A stretch of 64,000 bases of DNA from Plasmodiophora brassicae (Eukaryota; Endomyxa: Phytomyxea; Phytomyxea; Plasmodiophorida). Shown here in pieces: positions 36,502 to 45,762 of this stretch. Numbering within the stretch: the first letter of the stretch is position 1; every line of letters starts with the position of its first letter. Location: positions 1,116,001 to 1,180,000 of the forward strand of contig CP145420.1 of NCBI GenBank assembly GCA_036867785.1, read 5' to 3'. Both the position numbers and the translations under genes were made by a program. Under the pieces are notes generated by a model. It did no database searches. It had not been told where the DNA came from and saw only the letters and a program-made list of their open reading frames with translations.

Positions 36502-36693
36502 TGTAGTCAGTCTCGAGCTCTCGAGCCAATATCCCAATGAGTTTTATCATCCATCCCATCCACGGCGTCGGCCATGCCATCACAGTGGAGCTAAATCCGT
36601 GCAGGCCCCCTTTCCTCAGGACAGCAGGACCCCGTTCTCCTCAGGACAGCAGCATCTTGAGGTCGGGCACGAAATATAGAGCCCCGCTCTACA
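36502..36693 (-). repeat. 3' LTR of A4
   Basis: 192 bp; inverted copy of the A2 LTR at 53,578-53,765, including the CTGCTGTCCTGAGG repeats and the GAGCGGGGCTCTATATTT promoter-like start. Confidence 0.8.
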
Positions 36694-36894
36694 CTGCCTT
36701 TCTCCGAACTCGTGCCCGGAACCAGCAACATCATCATCGTGCCCGGCGAAGATAGAGAAGACGGCGAAGGGTAGTGTGAGACTCGGAATCATCCAATACT
36801 CACTAAAACCCACCTTGTAACCCCATGGGAAAAATCGGTGGAAAATCCATTTACGGACACCCTTGCCACCGCCACCACCATGAACTAGCCGAGA

Positions 36895-37839
36895 TGTCGA
36901 GGATCATGTCGTACCACCGGCACACGGTGATGCCGTGACAGTGAGCGACTGCGTAACGTCCACGGCACAGGCTCCGCCACCGACGCAGTTGTCGGTAACG
37001 GCTTGGCAAGCCCCTGTTACATAGCGCTACGTCGTCGCCGTCTCACGCCGATGTCGGTCGGAATAAATCACTTCGTTATCGTCTTCATTAGATTAACAGT
37101 CGTACGCGTTCTACGCGCTTCGAGGCGGCGAGCCCACCGGCGCCCTGCGCGCCGGTGCCATCCAGTGCCAGTCCCGCGTCATTGCGTCTCTGCCCTGACC
37201 CTGCTTCTGCACAACGCGCCACGAACGCCCGCTCGAGTCCGCGCCACGCGCAAGAGAGTCCAGGCAGATCGCGCCAGCAAGGCAGGCCGTCATTAAGGGG
37301 ATCCAGAACCAGTACCTGGACGTAAGCGCCAGGCGTACGCCGGTCGTACGGGCCTCAATCGCTTGCCTCAATCGCTTCGCAAGATAACGTTGTCCGTCGG
37401 CGCCATCCGCGTCGACGTCGTCCTGAGCCAGATCCAACACCCTGCGTTGTCTCGTCGACCCCGCCTCAGCAATCGTGCCATTCGTGTCACCTCTAGCCAC
37501 GGTCCGTCTCGCGCCGCGTCAACGAGCCAAGGCCTATGAGCACGTGCAAGGCAGTGTTGTTCATGATCCAGAGTCAAGGGTCCAGCCGGGACATATCCGT
37601 TCGACCGTCTTCCGCATGCAACCGCGTGCCGTTGGAGGGGGCGTGTCGAGGATCATGTCGTACCACCGGCACACGGTGACGCCGTGACAGTGCGCGACTG
37701 CGTAACGTCCACGGCAGAGGCTCCGTCACTGACGCAGTTGTCGGTAACGGCTTGGCAAGCCCCTGTTACATAGCGCTACGTCGTCGCCGTCTCACGCCGA
37801 TGTCGGTCGGAATAAATCACTTCGTTATCGTCTTCATTA
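36895..37839 (+). mobile_element. TRIM-like element (terminal-repeat retrotransposon in miniature)
   Basis: Direct repeats of 196 bp (36,895-37,090 and 37,644-37,839), beginning TGTCGAGG and ending TTCATTA, are more than 95% identical by eye and enclose only 553 bp. GAGA flanks both sides (36,891-36,894 and 37,840-37,843). The interior starts with GATTAACAGTCGTA, identical to the copia primer-binding site, and holds no convincing ORF. Such an element must use another element's proteins; the shared primer site points to copia. Confidence 0.8.
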
Positions 37840-38838
37840 GAGATGGAGATACATGAACTGACGAAGACATCGGCGATGGGGCGCTCGACCCAGATGGGTG
37901 GAGCCCGGTCCATATACACCCGAAAAGTATCATTCACCTAGCTCAGCGCCCGACACAGATGCGTGGACCCCCAGCGCAACAGAGTCTCGATGGTCAGAAC
38001 GCCCTGACCAGAGTCAAATCTGCGGTGACGAGTGACTTAACGGATGCTGCCGAATGTCCCGTGACACAACGATATTGATGAGGCCACCTGTGTGACTACC
38101 CATCGAATAACGTGATGGCCTCTCAGAGGAGCGCCATAAACCGTGGTTGCATGATCGCATAACAACCAGGTTGACTGATTCCATTGACTTGCATGAAAAC
38201 CAGTTGCAATGGTCCCAACTATTTGAGAACCGGGCCCACAATTATTGAGGACCATGATCATGATCATCCTCGTATCGTCCAGTACAGAACGGATACGGTT
38301 GCGTCGTCCTTCCGGTCCCGACGGTACTGAATAAGCGTGCTTGACGGTTGACTCTTGCGCAACCACAAACCGTAAACACTGTACAGGCATTGCCATTCAT
38401 TCCTAATGCCGTCGTCGCTGCTTCCGCTTTGTCTGGCGTTGCGCGTTACTCGCTCGCTTTGATGCTGGGGCGAAACGACGTAGAGCTTCCGCTTGTGGAT
38501 GATTGTCTCCCAGACGTCTTATGAGCTGGTGCACTAACTCGTGGACGTCCTCATAGATGATATGTGCAGGTTCCCACGTCGCCTCCTCAAGATCAAACCC
38601 AGACCACGATACCTTGATTTGCAGTTCTTGCGTGTCTCGATCGATACGACAATCCAATAGGTCGTCCACAATCAAATGCTGGTCAGTGTGTTGAAGGTGG
38701 CGCTTCAAATCGACGGTCATGTTCAAGTCAGCGTCTGCATATCGTCGAATTCGTTGCGTATGTGCGTTGAAGCGTCGTTCAGATAATGGGTTCTCCAACT
38801 CATACACCTGCTCGTTGATTTGCTTGACAACTCGATAC

Positions 38839-39033
38839 TGATGAAGACGATAACGAAGTGATTTATTCCACTGACATCGGCGCGAGACGATGGCGACGTA
38901 ACGCAGTGTAACAGGGCTTGCCAAAGCCGTTACCGGCAACGGCGACGGTGGCGGAGCCTCTGTTGTGGACGTGACACAGCCGCGCACAGTCACAGCGTCA
39001 TCGTGTGCCGGTGGTAGGACATGGTCCTCGACA
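38839..39033 (-). mobile_element. Solo LTR of the TRIM family
   Basis: 195 bp, related to the TRIM LTR at 36,895-37,090, on the opposite strand. GATAC at 38,834-38,838 and 39,034-39,038 is the target duplication. It interrupts the A4 coding region before the chromodomain. Confidence 0.85.
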
Positions 39034-39388
39034 GATACGGTCCCCGCCACTGCGCTATCAGCTTCTGCGCAGGACTCTTGAGTCGTCGTCGTCGTTGCTC
39101 AACATTGGCAGCATGTCGCTGTGCCTTCGCTTCATCGACGGCCTTGTGGATCTCGTCGAGAGTCTCTTGCAACATCTGCACGTATTTGGTGAATCCCTCC
39201 GGTGGTACTCGTCGACACTGTCTTTCTGCTGGGTCCCAGATCTGGTCAAGCGGGCTTTCCGGTAAACGTCCCGTGATAACCGTAAATGGCGCGTAGCCGT
39301 TGAGTCGTCGACTTGGTGTGTGGTTGATGACATGCTGAACAACAGGACATAAGTACGGCCAGTTGTGCGTGCTAATCTGGGCCTCGTT

Positions 39389-39571
39389 TGAGAAAGACAA
39401 TAATGGAGTTGATATATTACGTACGGCGTGTGCGGCGGACGTTACAGTGGCGACGTAGTCGCCGACGGTGTAACGGTTGCCAACGCCGGCGGGCACGGGT
39501 CGCGGAGTGCGTGACGGCGTTCACGTGCTGCAGGCATGTGCTGCTGGTCGTAGTGGATACGTTGTTCGACA
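39389..39571 (-). mobile_element. Second solo LTR, distantly TRIM-like
   Basis: 183 bp (minus: TGTCGAACAACG to TTGTCTTTCTCA), with TCGTT at 39,384-39,388 and 39,572-39,576. Its ends and length resemble the TRIM LTR but the interior has diverged. It interrupts the A4 integrase. Confidence 0.75.
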
Positions 39572-40644
39572 TCGTTCAGGACTGATCGCATGACGTTAAG
39601 CACAGTGCGGTTCGCGCGTTCCACCGTACCGTTAGCCCACGGACAATATGCCGTTGTGATGTGATGCTGAACATCTCGTAGCCGGGTAAGCTCCTCCATG
39701 ACTTCTGCAGTGAAGTGTGAACCCCCGTCCGTGACCAGGTACTCGGGCGTCGCGAAATCAGCAATCCACTGGTTCAGAGCTTCCGCAGCAACACGACTTG
39801 TCGCTTCAGCTGATGGAATCAGACGAACATAACCACTGAAGTCGTCCTTCAAGAGCAGGTTATACTTGTACTTGTGGTCCGCGCCCCTGACAGGCTCCAC
39901 GTATAGATAGTCCATGGTGAGTACGTCGAACGGCTGGTGACCATGTAATGCTTCACCGAGCGGCCGAGGAACTTTCTTACCACCGCGTGTCGTGATGCAA
40001 TGCAGGCATTGCTGACACATCGCTTCAATGTCCTGATTGATCTTGGTCCAGAAGAAGCGCTCCGTGATCATCTGCTTGGTTACTTCCGACGCACGATGAC
40101 CAGCTCTTGCGCATTGGCCAATGACCAGGATTCGAAGGCGTAGACTCTTGCAGTCTTGATGACACGGAATAAGAACGGCTTTGCTCTCGTTCTTCCACAG
40201 ACGATCAGCTTCATCGAAGGACACCCCGTCCTCTATCTTTTCCTCTCGTGACAGAACGCGTTGCGAATCGCGGATCTCCTTTTCGGTCGGCCAGCTGAAT
40301 TCAGGATGTTGCCGAGGAGTGACTCGCAAATCGTCCATCTGCATGATGCGCGTTGCTCTACATGACAGTGCGATGCGACCAGCTCCCATCGGGTCAGAAG
40401 GTCCGCCCATACGTTGTCGGTTCCAGCGATCTCCTTCATCTTGTAGCTGAAGCCTTGTAGATGCAATGACCATCGCTCTAGGTAGCTTCTGCGCCGTATG
40501 CTTCTTGATCTCCGAGTTCCGGTCGAAGATGAACGTCAGATTGCGATGATCGCAGCAGGAACTCCCGGGATGTCTGCAGTAGGAAATCACCGCGCTGCGT
40601 AGCGTTGATGATCGCGGCTGCCTCCTTCTCGATGTCTTCCTTTT

Positions 40645-41800
40645 GTGATGCATGGCCTACAAAGCGCGCTCTGGGACCGCGTTTGGGCGACGGCAGCTCG
40701 ACTCACCACCCTTTGCTACTGTTCGAGTCCCAATCTGCTCCAGTTTCGCGAAGATTTTGCATCGACTGTAACACTGCTACTTCTACAGGTGGCCGAGATA
40801 GATATGAAGTTACTCTCAAGTCGTAAATTCCATTTGCTGGCTCACCTGCCAGTCAATGTTGCCGACTTCGGTCTTCCAGCAGGATTTGTAACGGAGAGCT
40901 TCGAGTCGAACAACGCCGCCACGCGGTCTGTGCTGATCAACTCCAACAGGCAAGCGTCGTCACGTGACACGGCCATCACGTTTGCGCAGTCAGAGACGAT
41001 TCGGCATGTTGCGTCCGGTGGCTGGTGGCTAAGCGAACATGGCCGGTGGACCCATGCCGGGTCAAAGTTACGAGCCGAGTTCGACCAACCAGGTATGAAA
41101 TGCTTACTTGGATACAGGGAACCTGAACTGTGCCGCTTCCACTGGAAGCCTTGGTCGGCCATCGGTCAGCAATTGCCCGTCAGGGACTGGACGTTCTCTG
41201 CTCCGCTGGATGATCGGCACCAATCAGCTGACCACTATCAACTGTACAAAGCCTTCGACAGTCCAAACCCGTCTATCGGCAAGGTCAAGGTGGGCAACTT
41301 CGTCGCTATCGAAGATCGGTTTGTAGCTCGCGTCGTTGGCCTGGCACATTTCACATTTCAGTGCACGTCGTGGACGAGCAGAAAGCTTGGGCGTGACGAT
41401 GTCGGTTGTCGTCCAAAACTGCCAGGTTACTGGAGAGCTCTATAATCTGTGTCCCATTTTGACGACGCTCAACACACAACGATGTATTGCCCCGAAAACA
41501 ATATCCGGAATTTTTAATGTCCAACATGCTTGCGCATTTGATCGGGTGCGGCACGAGCAAACCTGTCCATTGCCTGGATCGAACCACGTTCCTCGTTAAC
41601 GTGCACTGCATCGAGACGCCAATGGCTAGAACAATGTTCCCCATGAAGTCGCCGCTGTTGATTTCGATGCTGAATCAGCTCGCGTCTGGGCACTTCACGC
41701 CAAGAGAATGGCGTTGCACGAGGCTACCAGGCAGCGTAAACGAGGTCGTGATCCACCAGTCTGAATAAGAAACTACTGGGGTCTAACCCGTTTTATCCTG
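40645..41800 (+). pseudogene. KDZ-like transposase remnant
   Basis: The frame from about 40,645 to 41,445 includes FHLLAHLPVNVADFGLPAGF, TESFESNNAATRSVLINSNR, SSRDTAITFAQSE and ASGGWW. This series resembles the C-terminal part of Kyakuja-Dileera-Zisupton (KDZ) transposases seen in fungi and protists (H..LHLP..I..FG...TE.FE..N...R...SN...SRD). A second piece in another frame (about 41,487-41,768; NVQHACAF and LVNVHCIETPMARTM) continues it. The N-terminal part with the catalytic residues is absent. The assignment rests on remembered motifs only. Confidence 0.5.
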
Positions 41801-42076
41801 AACGACGAATCGGACATTGAGTCCCTGTGTTTCGGGTAAATCCATGTTTTCTGGTTGTCTCATCAGTCATCAGCCTTAAAGTTATGGCGGCGCTGTCATG
41901 GAACCTATAATTAGAAAAGGGGCCCGAAACGAATTTATCTCCAAGGTGACGCGTCGAGGCCGCGGTGTCGTCAAGGAGAGGAGACTGAGACTGCACTGTG
42001 ATTTCGGGAGTCGTTCGCCATCAAGGTACCTTGTGTTGATGTCCCGCGCGTCGCCTCCGTTTAATGTTGCAAACAG
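41801..42076. other. Sequence without recognised feature
   Basis: About 275 bp of lower GC content after the KDZ-like remnant. No ORF with motifs, LTR or target duplication was recognised. Confidence 0.4.
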
Positions 42077-42364
42077 ATGCCCAGCAAGTATGACATCATA
42101 TTGAATTCGCCCGCGCCGCGGACGTTGGTTCGCAAGCGACCGCATGCGTCGACGGTTGACGCAACAGCCGCTGGGCTGGCCGGGCCATCAACCACGTCTT
42201 CCGCTGCTTCGACTGAGGAGGAAGGCGTCCAGGAGCTTTTAGTGAAAGTCCTGCAGCGACTTGACAATCAAGCCACTGCTCTACAGTCAATCCAAAACGA
42301 GCAAATGAGCCAGTGTCGTTTGGAGACAAGCATGCTCTACAGTCAATCCAAAACGAGCAAATGA
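42077..42364 (+). pseudogene. Short coiled-coil ORF broken by a 56-bp tandem duplication
   Basis: The frame from the ATG at 42077 encodes a Ser/Thr/Ala-rich segment and a heptad-like end (ELLVKVLQRLDNQATALQSI). A 56-bp unit is duplicated in tandem (42,279-42,334 and 42,335-42,390); since 56 is not a multiple of three, the second copy shifts the frame to a stop at 42,364. Without it the frame would run on to about 42,425, where the Harbinger end begins. The family is unknown. Confidence 0.45.
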
Positions 42365-42422
42365 GCCAGTGTCGTTTGGAGACAAGCATGCACAAGACTT
42401 ACATTGTCAACTGGACGGTTCC

Positions 42423-42440
42423 TAAGGGCATCTCCAACGC
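42423..42440. repeat. Putative left end of a PIF/Harbinger element
   Basis: TAA (42,423-42,425) followed by GGGCATCTCCAACGC. A TWA target and a terminal repeat of this type are typical of PIF/Harbinger, and a Myb-like Harbinger partner gene begins 180 bp downstream. The matching right end was not found; it would lie beyond the A2 insertion. Confidence 0.45.
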
Positions 42441-42603
42441 TGAGCTATACGCAAACGTTATACCCTTAGCCCCGCACTTTTGGCCACAACGCTGGTCTAA
42501 GAGCCAATCTATGAGCTAAGCGGTAACTTTTGAGTTATGCGGGACCGTATAGCTCCAGCATAACTCAGGAGCCACGGAGTTGCGCAGTATCTGTGTGGCT
42601 GTG

Positions 42604-43353
42604 ATGGCTCGTGGCAAGAAGTGGAGCGACGATGAGGATCAAAGCCTTGCTACATCCTATGTCAGTGTGAGCGTCGACCCGAAGCTAGGAGCCGACCAGA
42701 AAGCTGTAGACTTCTGGTCCAACGTCCTACAGCACTTCCGTACGTTCCAACCGGGCACTGTTCGCACTGTCAACGCATTGTACAATCGCTGGAAGGACAT
42801 TCACACCTGCGTCGGTAAGTTTGCCGGTTACTACGATACGGTGAAGTCTACCGCGCGTTCTGGCTGGTCCGAGGAGGAATACTATGAAGAAGCGCAGCGC
42901 ATGTATGGAGAGCTTGAGGGAGATCCATTCACGTTCTTCGTTCAATGGCAGTATCTGCGAGAAAAGCTGCCGACGTTCGCGGCGGCACTCACCCCATCGT
43001 CGAAGCGGTCAAAACGTGCTCATGATGAAATTGCTGATGATGACGCGGCCACGTCTTCTCTTGAAGAATCGCACGAGTCTCCAGTTGATCTGTCCCAACG
43101 TCCTATGAGTTCCAAGAAAGCTAAAGCGCTTGCGGCCGGGTCGCTTCCAGACAAGGCGATGGAGGCCTTCGTGCATGAGCCACGAGAACGAAACAAATTG
43201 TTAGCAGAGCAGAATCGCATCGCGGCTGAGGAGCAAGAAATCGCATTGTTCTCTGTCGATACTTCCACAATGGATGATGTGTGCCGACAGTATTTCGAAG
43301 AGAAACGTGCAAAGGTGATGGAAGCAATGCTAAAAGGACGCGGGAAAGGCTAA
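42604..43353 (+). CDS. Myb/SANT-like protein of a PIF/Harbinger transposon
   Basis: 249 residues from the ATG at 42604 (MARGKKWSDDEDQSLATSY). The opening KKWSDDED...SVDPKLGADQKAVDFW matches the Myb-like DNA-binding domain of the accessory protein of PIF/Harbinger elements, which binds the transposase and brings it to the nucleus. A central ALYNRWKDIHTCVGKFAGYY follows. The C-terminal half is acidic and then helical (RNKLLAEQNRIAAEEQEIAL). The frame is intact. The convergent transposase gene lies at 52,310-53,477, separated by a mariner insertion. Confidence 0.8.
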   Translation: MARGKKWSDDEDQSLATSYVSVSVDPKLGADQKAVDFWSNVLQHFRTFQPGTVRTVNALYNRWKDIHTCVGKFAGYYDTVKSTARSGWSEEEYYEEAQRMYGELEGDPFTFFVQWQYLREKLPTFAAALTPSSKRSKRAHDEIADDDAATSSLEESHESPVDLSQRPMSSKKAKALAAGSLPDKAMEAFVHEPRERNKLLAEQNRIAAEEQEIALFSVDTSTMDDVCRQYFEEKRAKVMEAMLKGRGKG

Positions 43354-44182
43354 CATACCAACATTACATGTGTTTACTTCTCTCGCCCTGCCAGGACCCA
43401 ATTATGTTCAACCAGTCTGCTTGTACTTCCTCCGTACCACTTCGTTTGCAAATTTGCATCCCAAAAAAAGCGGTTACGGCGCTGCCGCCACCCGTTTGTG
43501 CGCGATCTGGCGCGCATGCCAACAACCGCTACGCAAAGCGTTTGGTCTCTACTCTACTCCGGTCGACAATAACTGCAGGCAGTAATAATGATGAGAGTAT
43601 GCTTCAACCAGGTCTGTATTGTTCATAAGCTGAATTCCGAAAGTCAGCATTTGTCCTTCTCTGTGAGCGCCGCCTGATAAATATGTCAGTCAAGCTGATC
43701 AAGAACATTATGATGTCAATACAAATTCTTGGGTACCTGTTGCAGATGGGTGTCATGTTTTGTTTCAAGAACGAGTTCAAGATCGCACTCAAGTGCCAAT
43801 GGAAGCTCCCCGACGCGATTCAGATGGTCCTTATGCATATGTGGCAACGGATAGTCGTTACCGCCATTTGCCTGCATAATGGCGATCATACACTCTTGAT
43901 GAGTCAGGAAGACCTTATTCAAGGTATCAGACGACACCGCGTCGAATGATGCACGAACAGCATTGACAAGCTGATCCAGGTTAGTGGGAGCCTCGGTATA
44001 CTGCAGTGATTGGATAGACTTGAAGTAGTCTAGATCCAACACGTTCAGATCAGGGCTATTCGGTGGTTGCCTGCGGATCCGTATATCGAGGCCAGTCGCC
44101 CTAACGGCCTCGCGAAACTCCTCATCGCTGTTGTTAATGTGACAGGTCGCGCCGTCCGATTGCAACCATATTGTCTCCTGAG

Positions 44183-44278
44183 TGTCAGGCGTCGACATAG
44201 CAGGTCGGCGCCGGAATAAAGTCCGTGCGAGCGGGGACCGACGGCAGTCGGTCAACGCGTCGTCGAATAGTCGTCACA
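44183..44278 (+). repeat. 5' LTR of B
   Basis: 96 bp, with an AATAAA polyadenylation-like signal. It differs from the 3' LTR at a few positions. Confidence 0.85.
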
Positions 44279-44296
44279 GTTTGACCGACCTTCACC

Positions 44297-45225
44297 ATGG
44301 ACACTCGTGGAACCCAACGCAACCGCGATCACCAGGACCCCGACGAGGAGCCATTGAACACACACCCTTATCGGCGCTGACCAGCACGATCGCGGCGATC
44401 GTAGCAGAGGCGCTCCAGGCACAGCGCGCCGACATCGACGCCATGCTCCGGCAGCAGCGCGCTGAGATCTTGGCGCAGGTCGCCGCCAGCCCGTCCATCG
44501 TCCCCAAGACCGGAACCGTTGATCCTGATCGACCGCCGACTCCCTTGTCGACCATATCGTACTCGACACCAGTCCGGCTGCACACGTTCACGGGCGATGA
44601 CTCGGTCGATCCAATGTCTGCGACGACGTGGTTCGACGAGTTTTGCCGCTTCGCTGACGCGGATCCGACGTCAACGGCACCGCTGTCGAATGCGGCCAGG
44701 AGCCTGTTGGCGTCGAGCCTGGACGGCGTGGCGCTGAAGCTGTACGTGGCTATCAAGCCATCGTCCCCGCAGGCCCTCAAGACAATGCTCCTGGAGAACT
44801 TTCCGGAGATCACTGCCGCGCGCGCCAAGGCTGAATTCGACGCCCTGCGCCAGACGGGCCCGTTTGCCGGGCATCTCGTGGAGTTTCGTCGCCGCTACTT
44901 TGTCGCTGTCGCCCGCGACCCGGACTGCCGTCTAAGCGACTCCTCGCTGGCCGAGAAGCTGCGCACATCGCTGACCCCTGCGCTGGCCGAGGAGCTGTAC
45001 AAGTGGCAGCTGCGCAGCTTCTCCGCCATGGTGGATAAGGCGGTCCACTGGCGCCGCTGTTCCCGGTGCCGTCGACTGCGATTTTGAACGTGGCCACAAG
45101 CGCGCTGCAGCCGCTGACCGACGAGGAGCGGGACCGTTGTCGCCGCGAAGGCCGCTGTTTTCGCTGTCGCGAACCGGCACACATGGCGAACCAGTGCCCC
45201 CGGTTCCAGCCGGGAAATGTTCGCG
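44297..45225 (+). pseudogene. Gag of B, frameshifted
   Basis: The ATG at 44297 (MDTRGTQRNRDHQDPDEE) leads to a stop near 44,380. The longer gag frame (TIAAIVAEALQAQRADIDAM, WFDEFCRFADADPTSTAPLS, ALKTMLLENFPEITAARAKA) is shifted by one base and runs to 45,087. A further shift is needed to reach the zinc knuckle CFRCREPAHMANQC at about 45,160-45,200. The layout is that of a chromovirus gag. Confidence 0.7.
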
Positions 45226-45748
45226 GGTGATCCGAGCCGGGTTCGCGGATCGCCCACTACATGACGACATTCTTGAACCCGATTGCCTCTTTATCTCTTC
45301 TATTTATTCCAGCGTACGATTCGTCCCGTCTGTCACTGTCCCCATTCAGCTATTTATCGCATCACGTGTCATCTCGACTAAGGCCCTTATCGATTGTGGC
45401 GCTACGCCTTCGTTCGTCGACTGGTCCTTCGCTCGGTCGAACGACATTCCCTGCGTTGCGAAGCAGCAGGCGATTGCTGTCAAAGTGGTTGATGGCAGGG
45501 CCCTACCGCCGGTGTCGCAGGAGACGCTACCCATGGCTGTGAGGGTCGACGGTCAGTTCCAGGACAGCAACTTGATTTTGAATGTGATCCGCGCTCCCAA
45601 CCATCCCATCCTTCTCGGGATGCCGTGGCTCGAACGCCATAATCCGGTGATCGACTGGCGTCAGCGATCTGCTGCCCGCCGTGACTCGGCGACCCCAACA
45701 TCGACACCGGCTCCGCCACGTCGCTCACCTCTACAGTATCGACGCTAG
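45137..45748 (+). pseudogene. Protease region of B
   Basis: The frame carries ALIDCGATPSFVDWSFA (D-C/S-G-A protease motif) and HPILLGMPWLERHNPVIDW (flap and end region). The first 40 codons are out of frame with the zinc knuckle they overlap. It ends 15 bp before the pol frame starts, in the same frame, after a TAG. Confidence 0.7.
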
Positions 45749-45762
45749 ACAAGGTCGACCCC

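Larger units (their letters stand above)
36502..40633 (-). mobile_element. Gypsy retrotransposon A4, 5'-truncated and riddled with insertions
   Basis: The 3' LTR is 36,502-36,693 (TGTAG...CTACA type), preceded on the minus strand by the purine tract GGAGAAAGGCAG. The non-coding 3' region carries a TRIM insertion, and the coding part carries two solo LTRs. The 5' third (5' LTR, gag, reverse transcriptase) is missing, with the break at about 40,633 next to the KDZ-like remnant. It is closely related to A2 and A3. Confidence 0.8.
38403..40633 (-). pseudogene. Pol remnant of A4 (RNase H end, integrase, chromodomain)
   Basis: The minus-strand frame resumes at RNase H (GDFLLQTSREF region, frame-broken near 40,500), then GRIALSCRATRIMQMDDLRV, the integrase HHCC and DDE segments (MDYLYVEPVRG, YLVTDGGSHFTA, NGTVERANRT) and the chromodomain (IKVSWSGFDLEEATWEP) ending at 38403. 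Two solo LTRs interrupt it after AACGA (39,572) and at GTATC (39,034). Removing each with one target duplication restores the family A reading (VLNEAQIST and GPYRVVKQ). Confidence 0.85.

Noticed and set aside
36840-37860. ORFs in the TRIM interior (for example 37,111-37,500)
   Set aside because: Short, arginine-rich GC shadows without motifs; the direct repeats and target duplication explain the region better.
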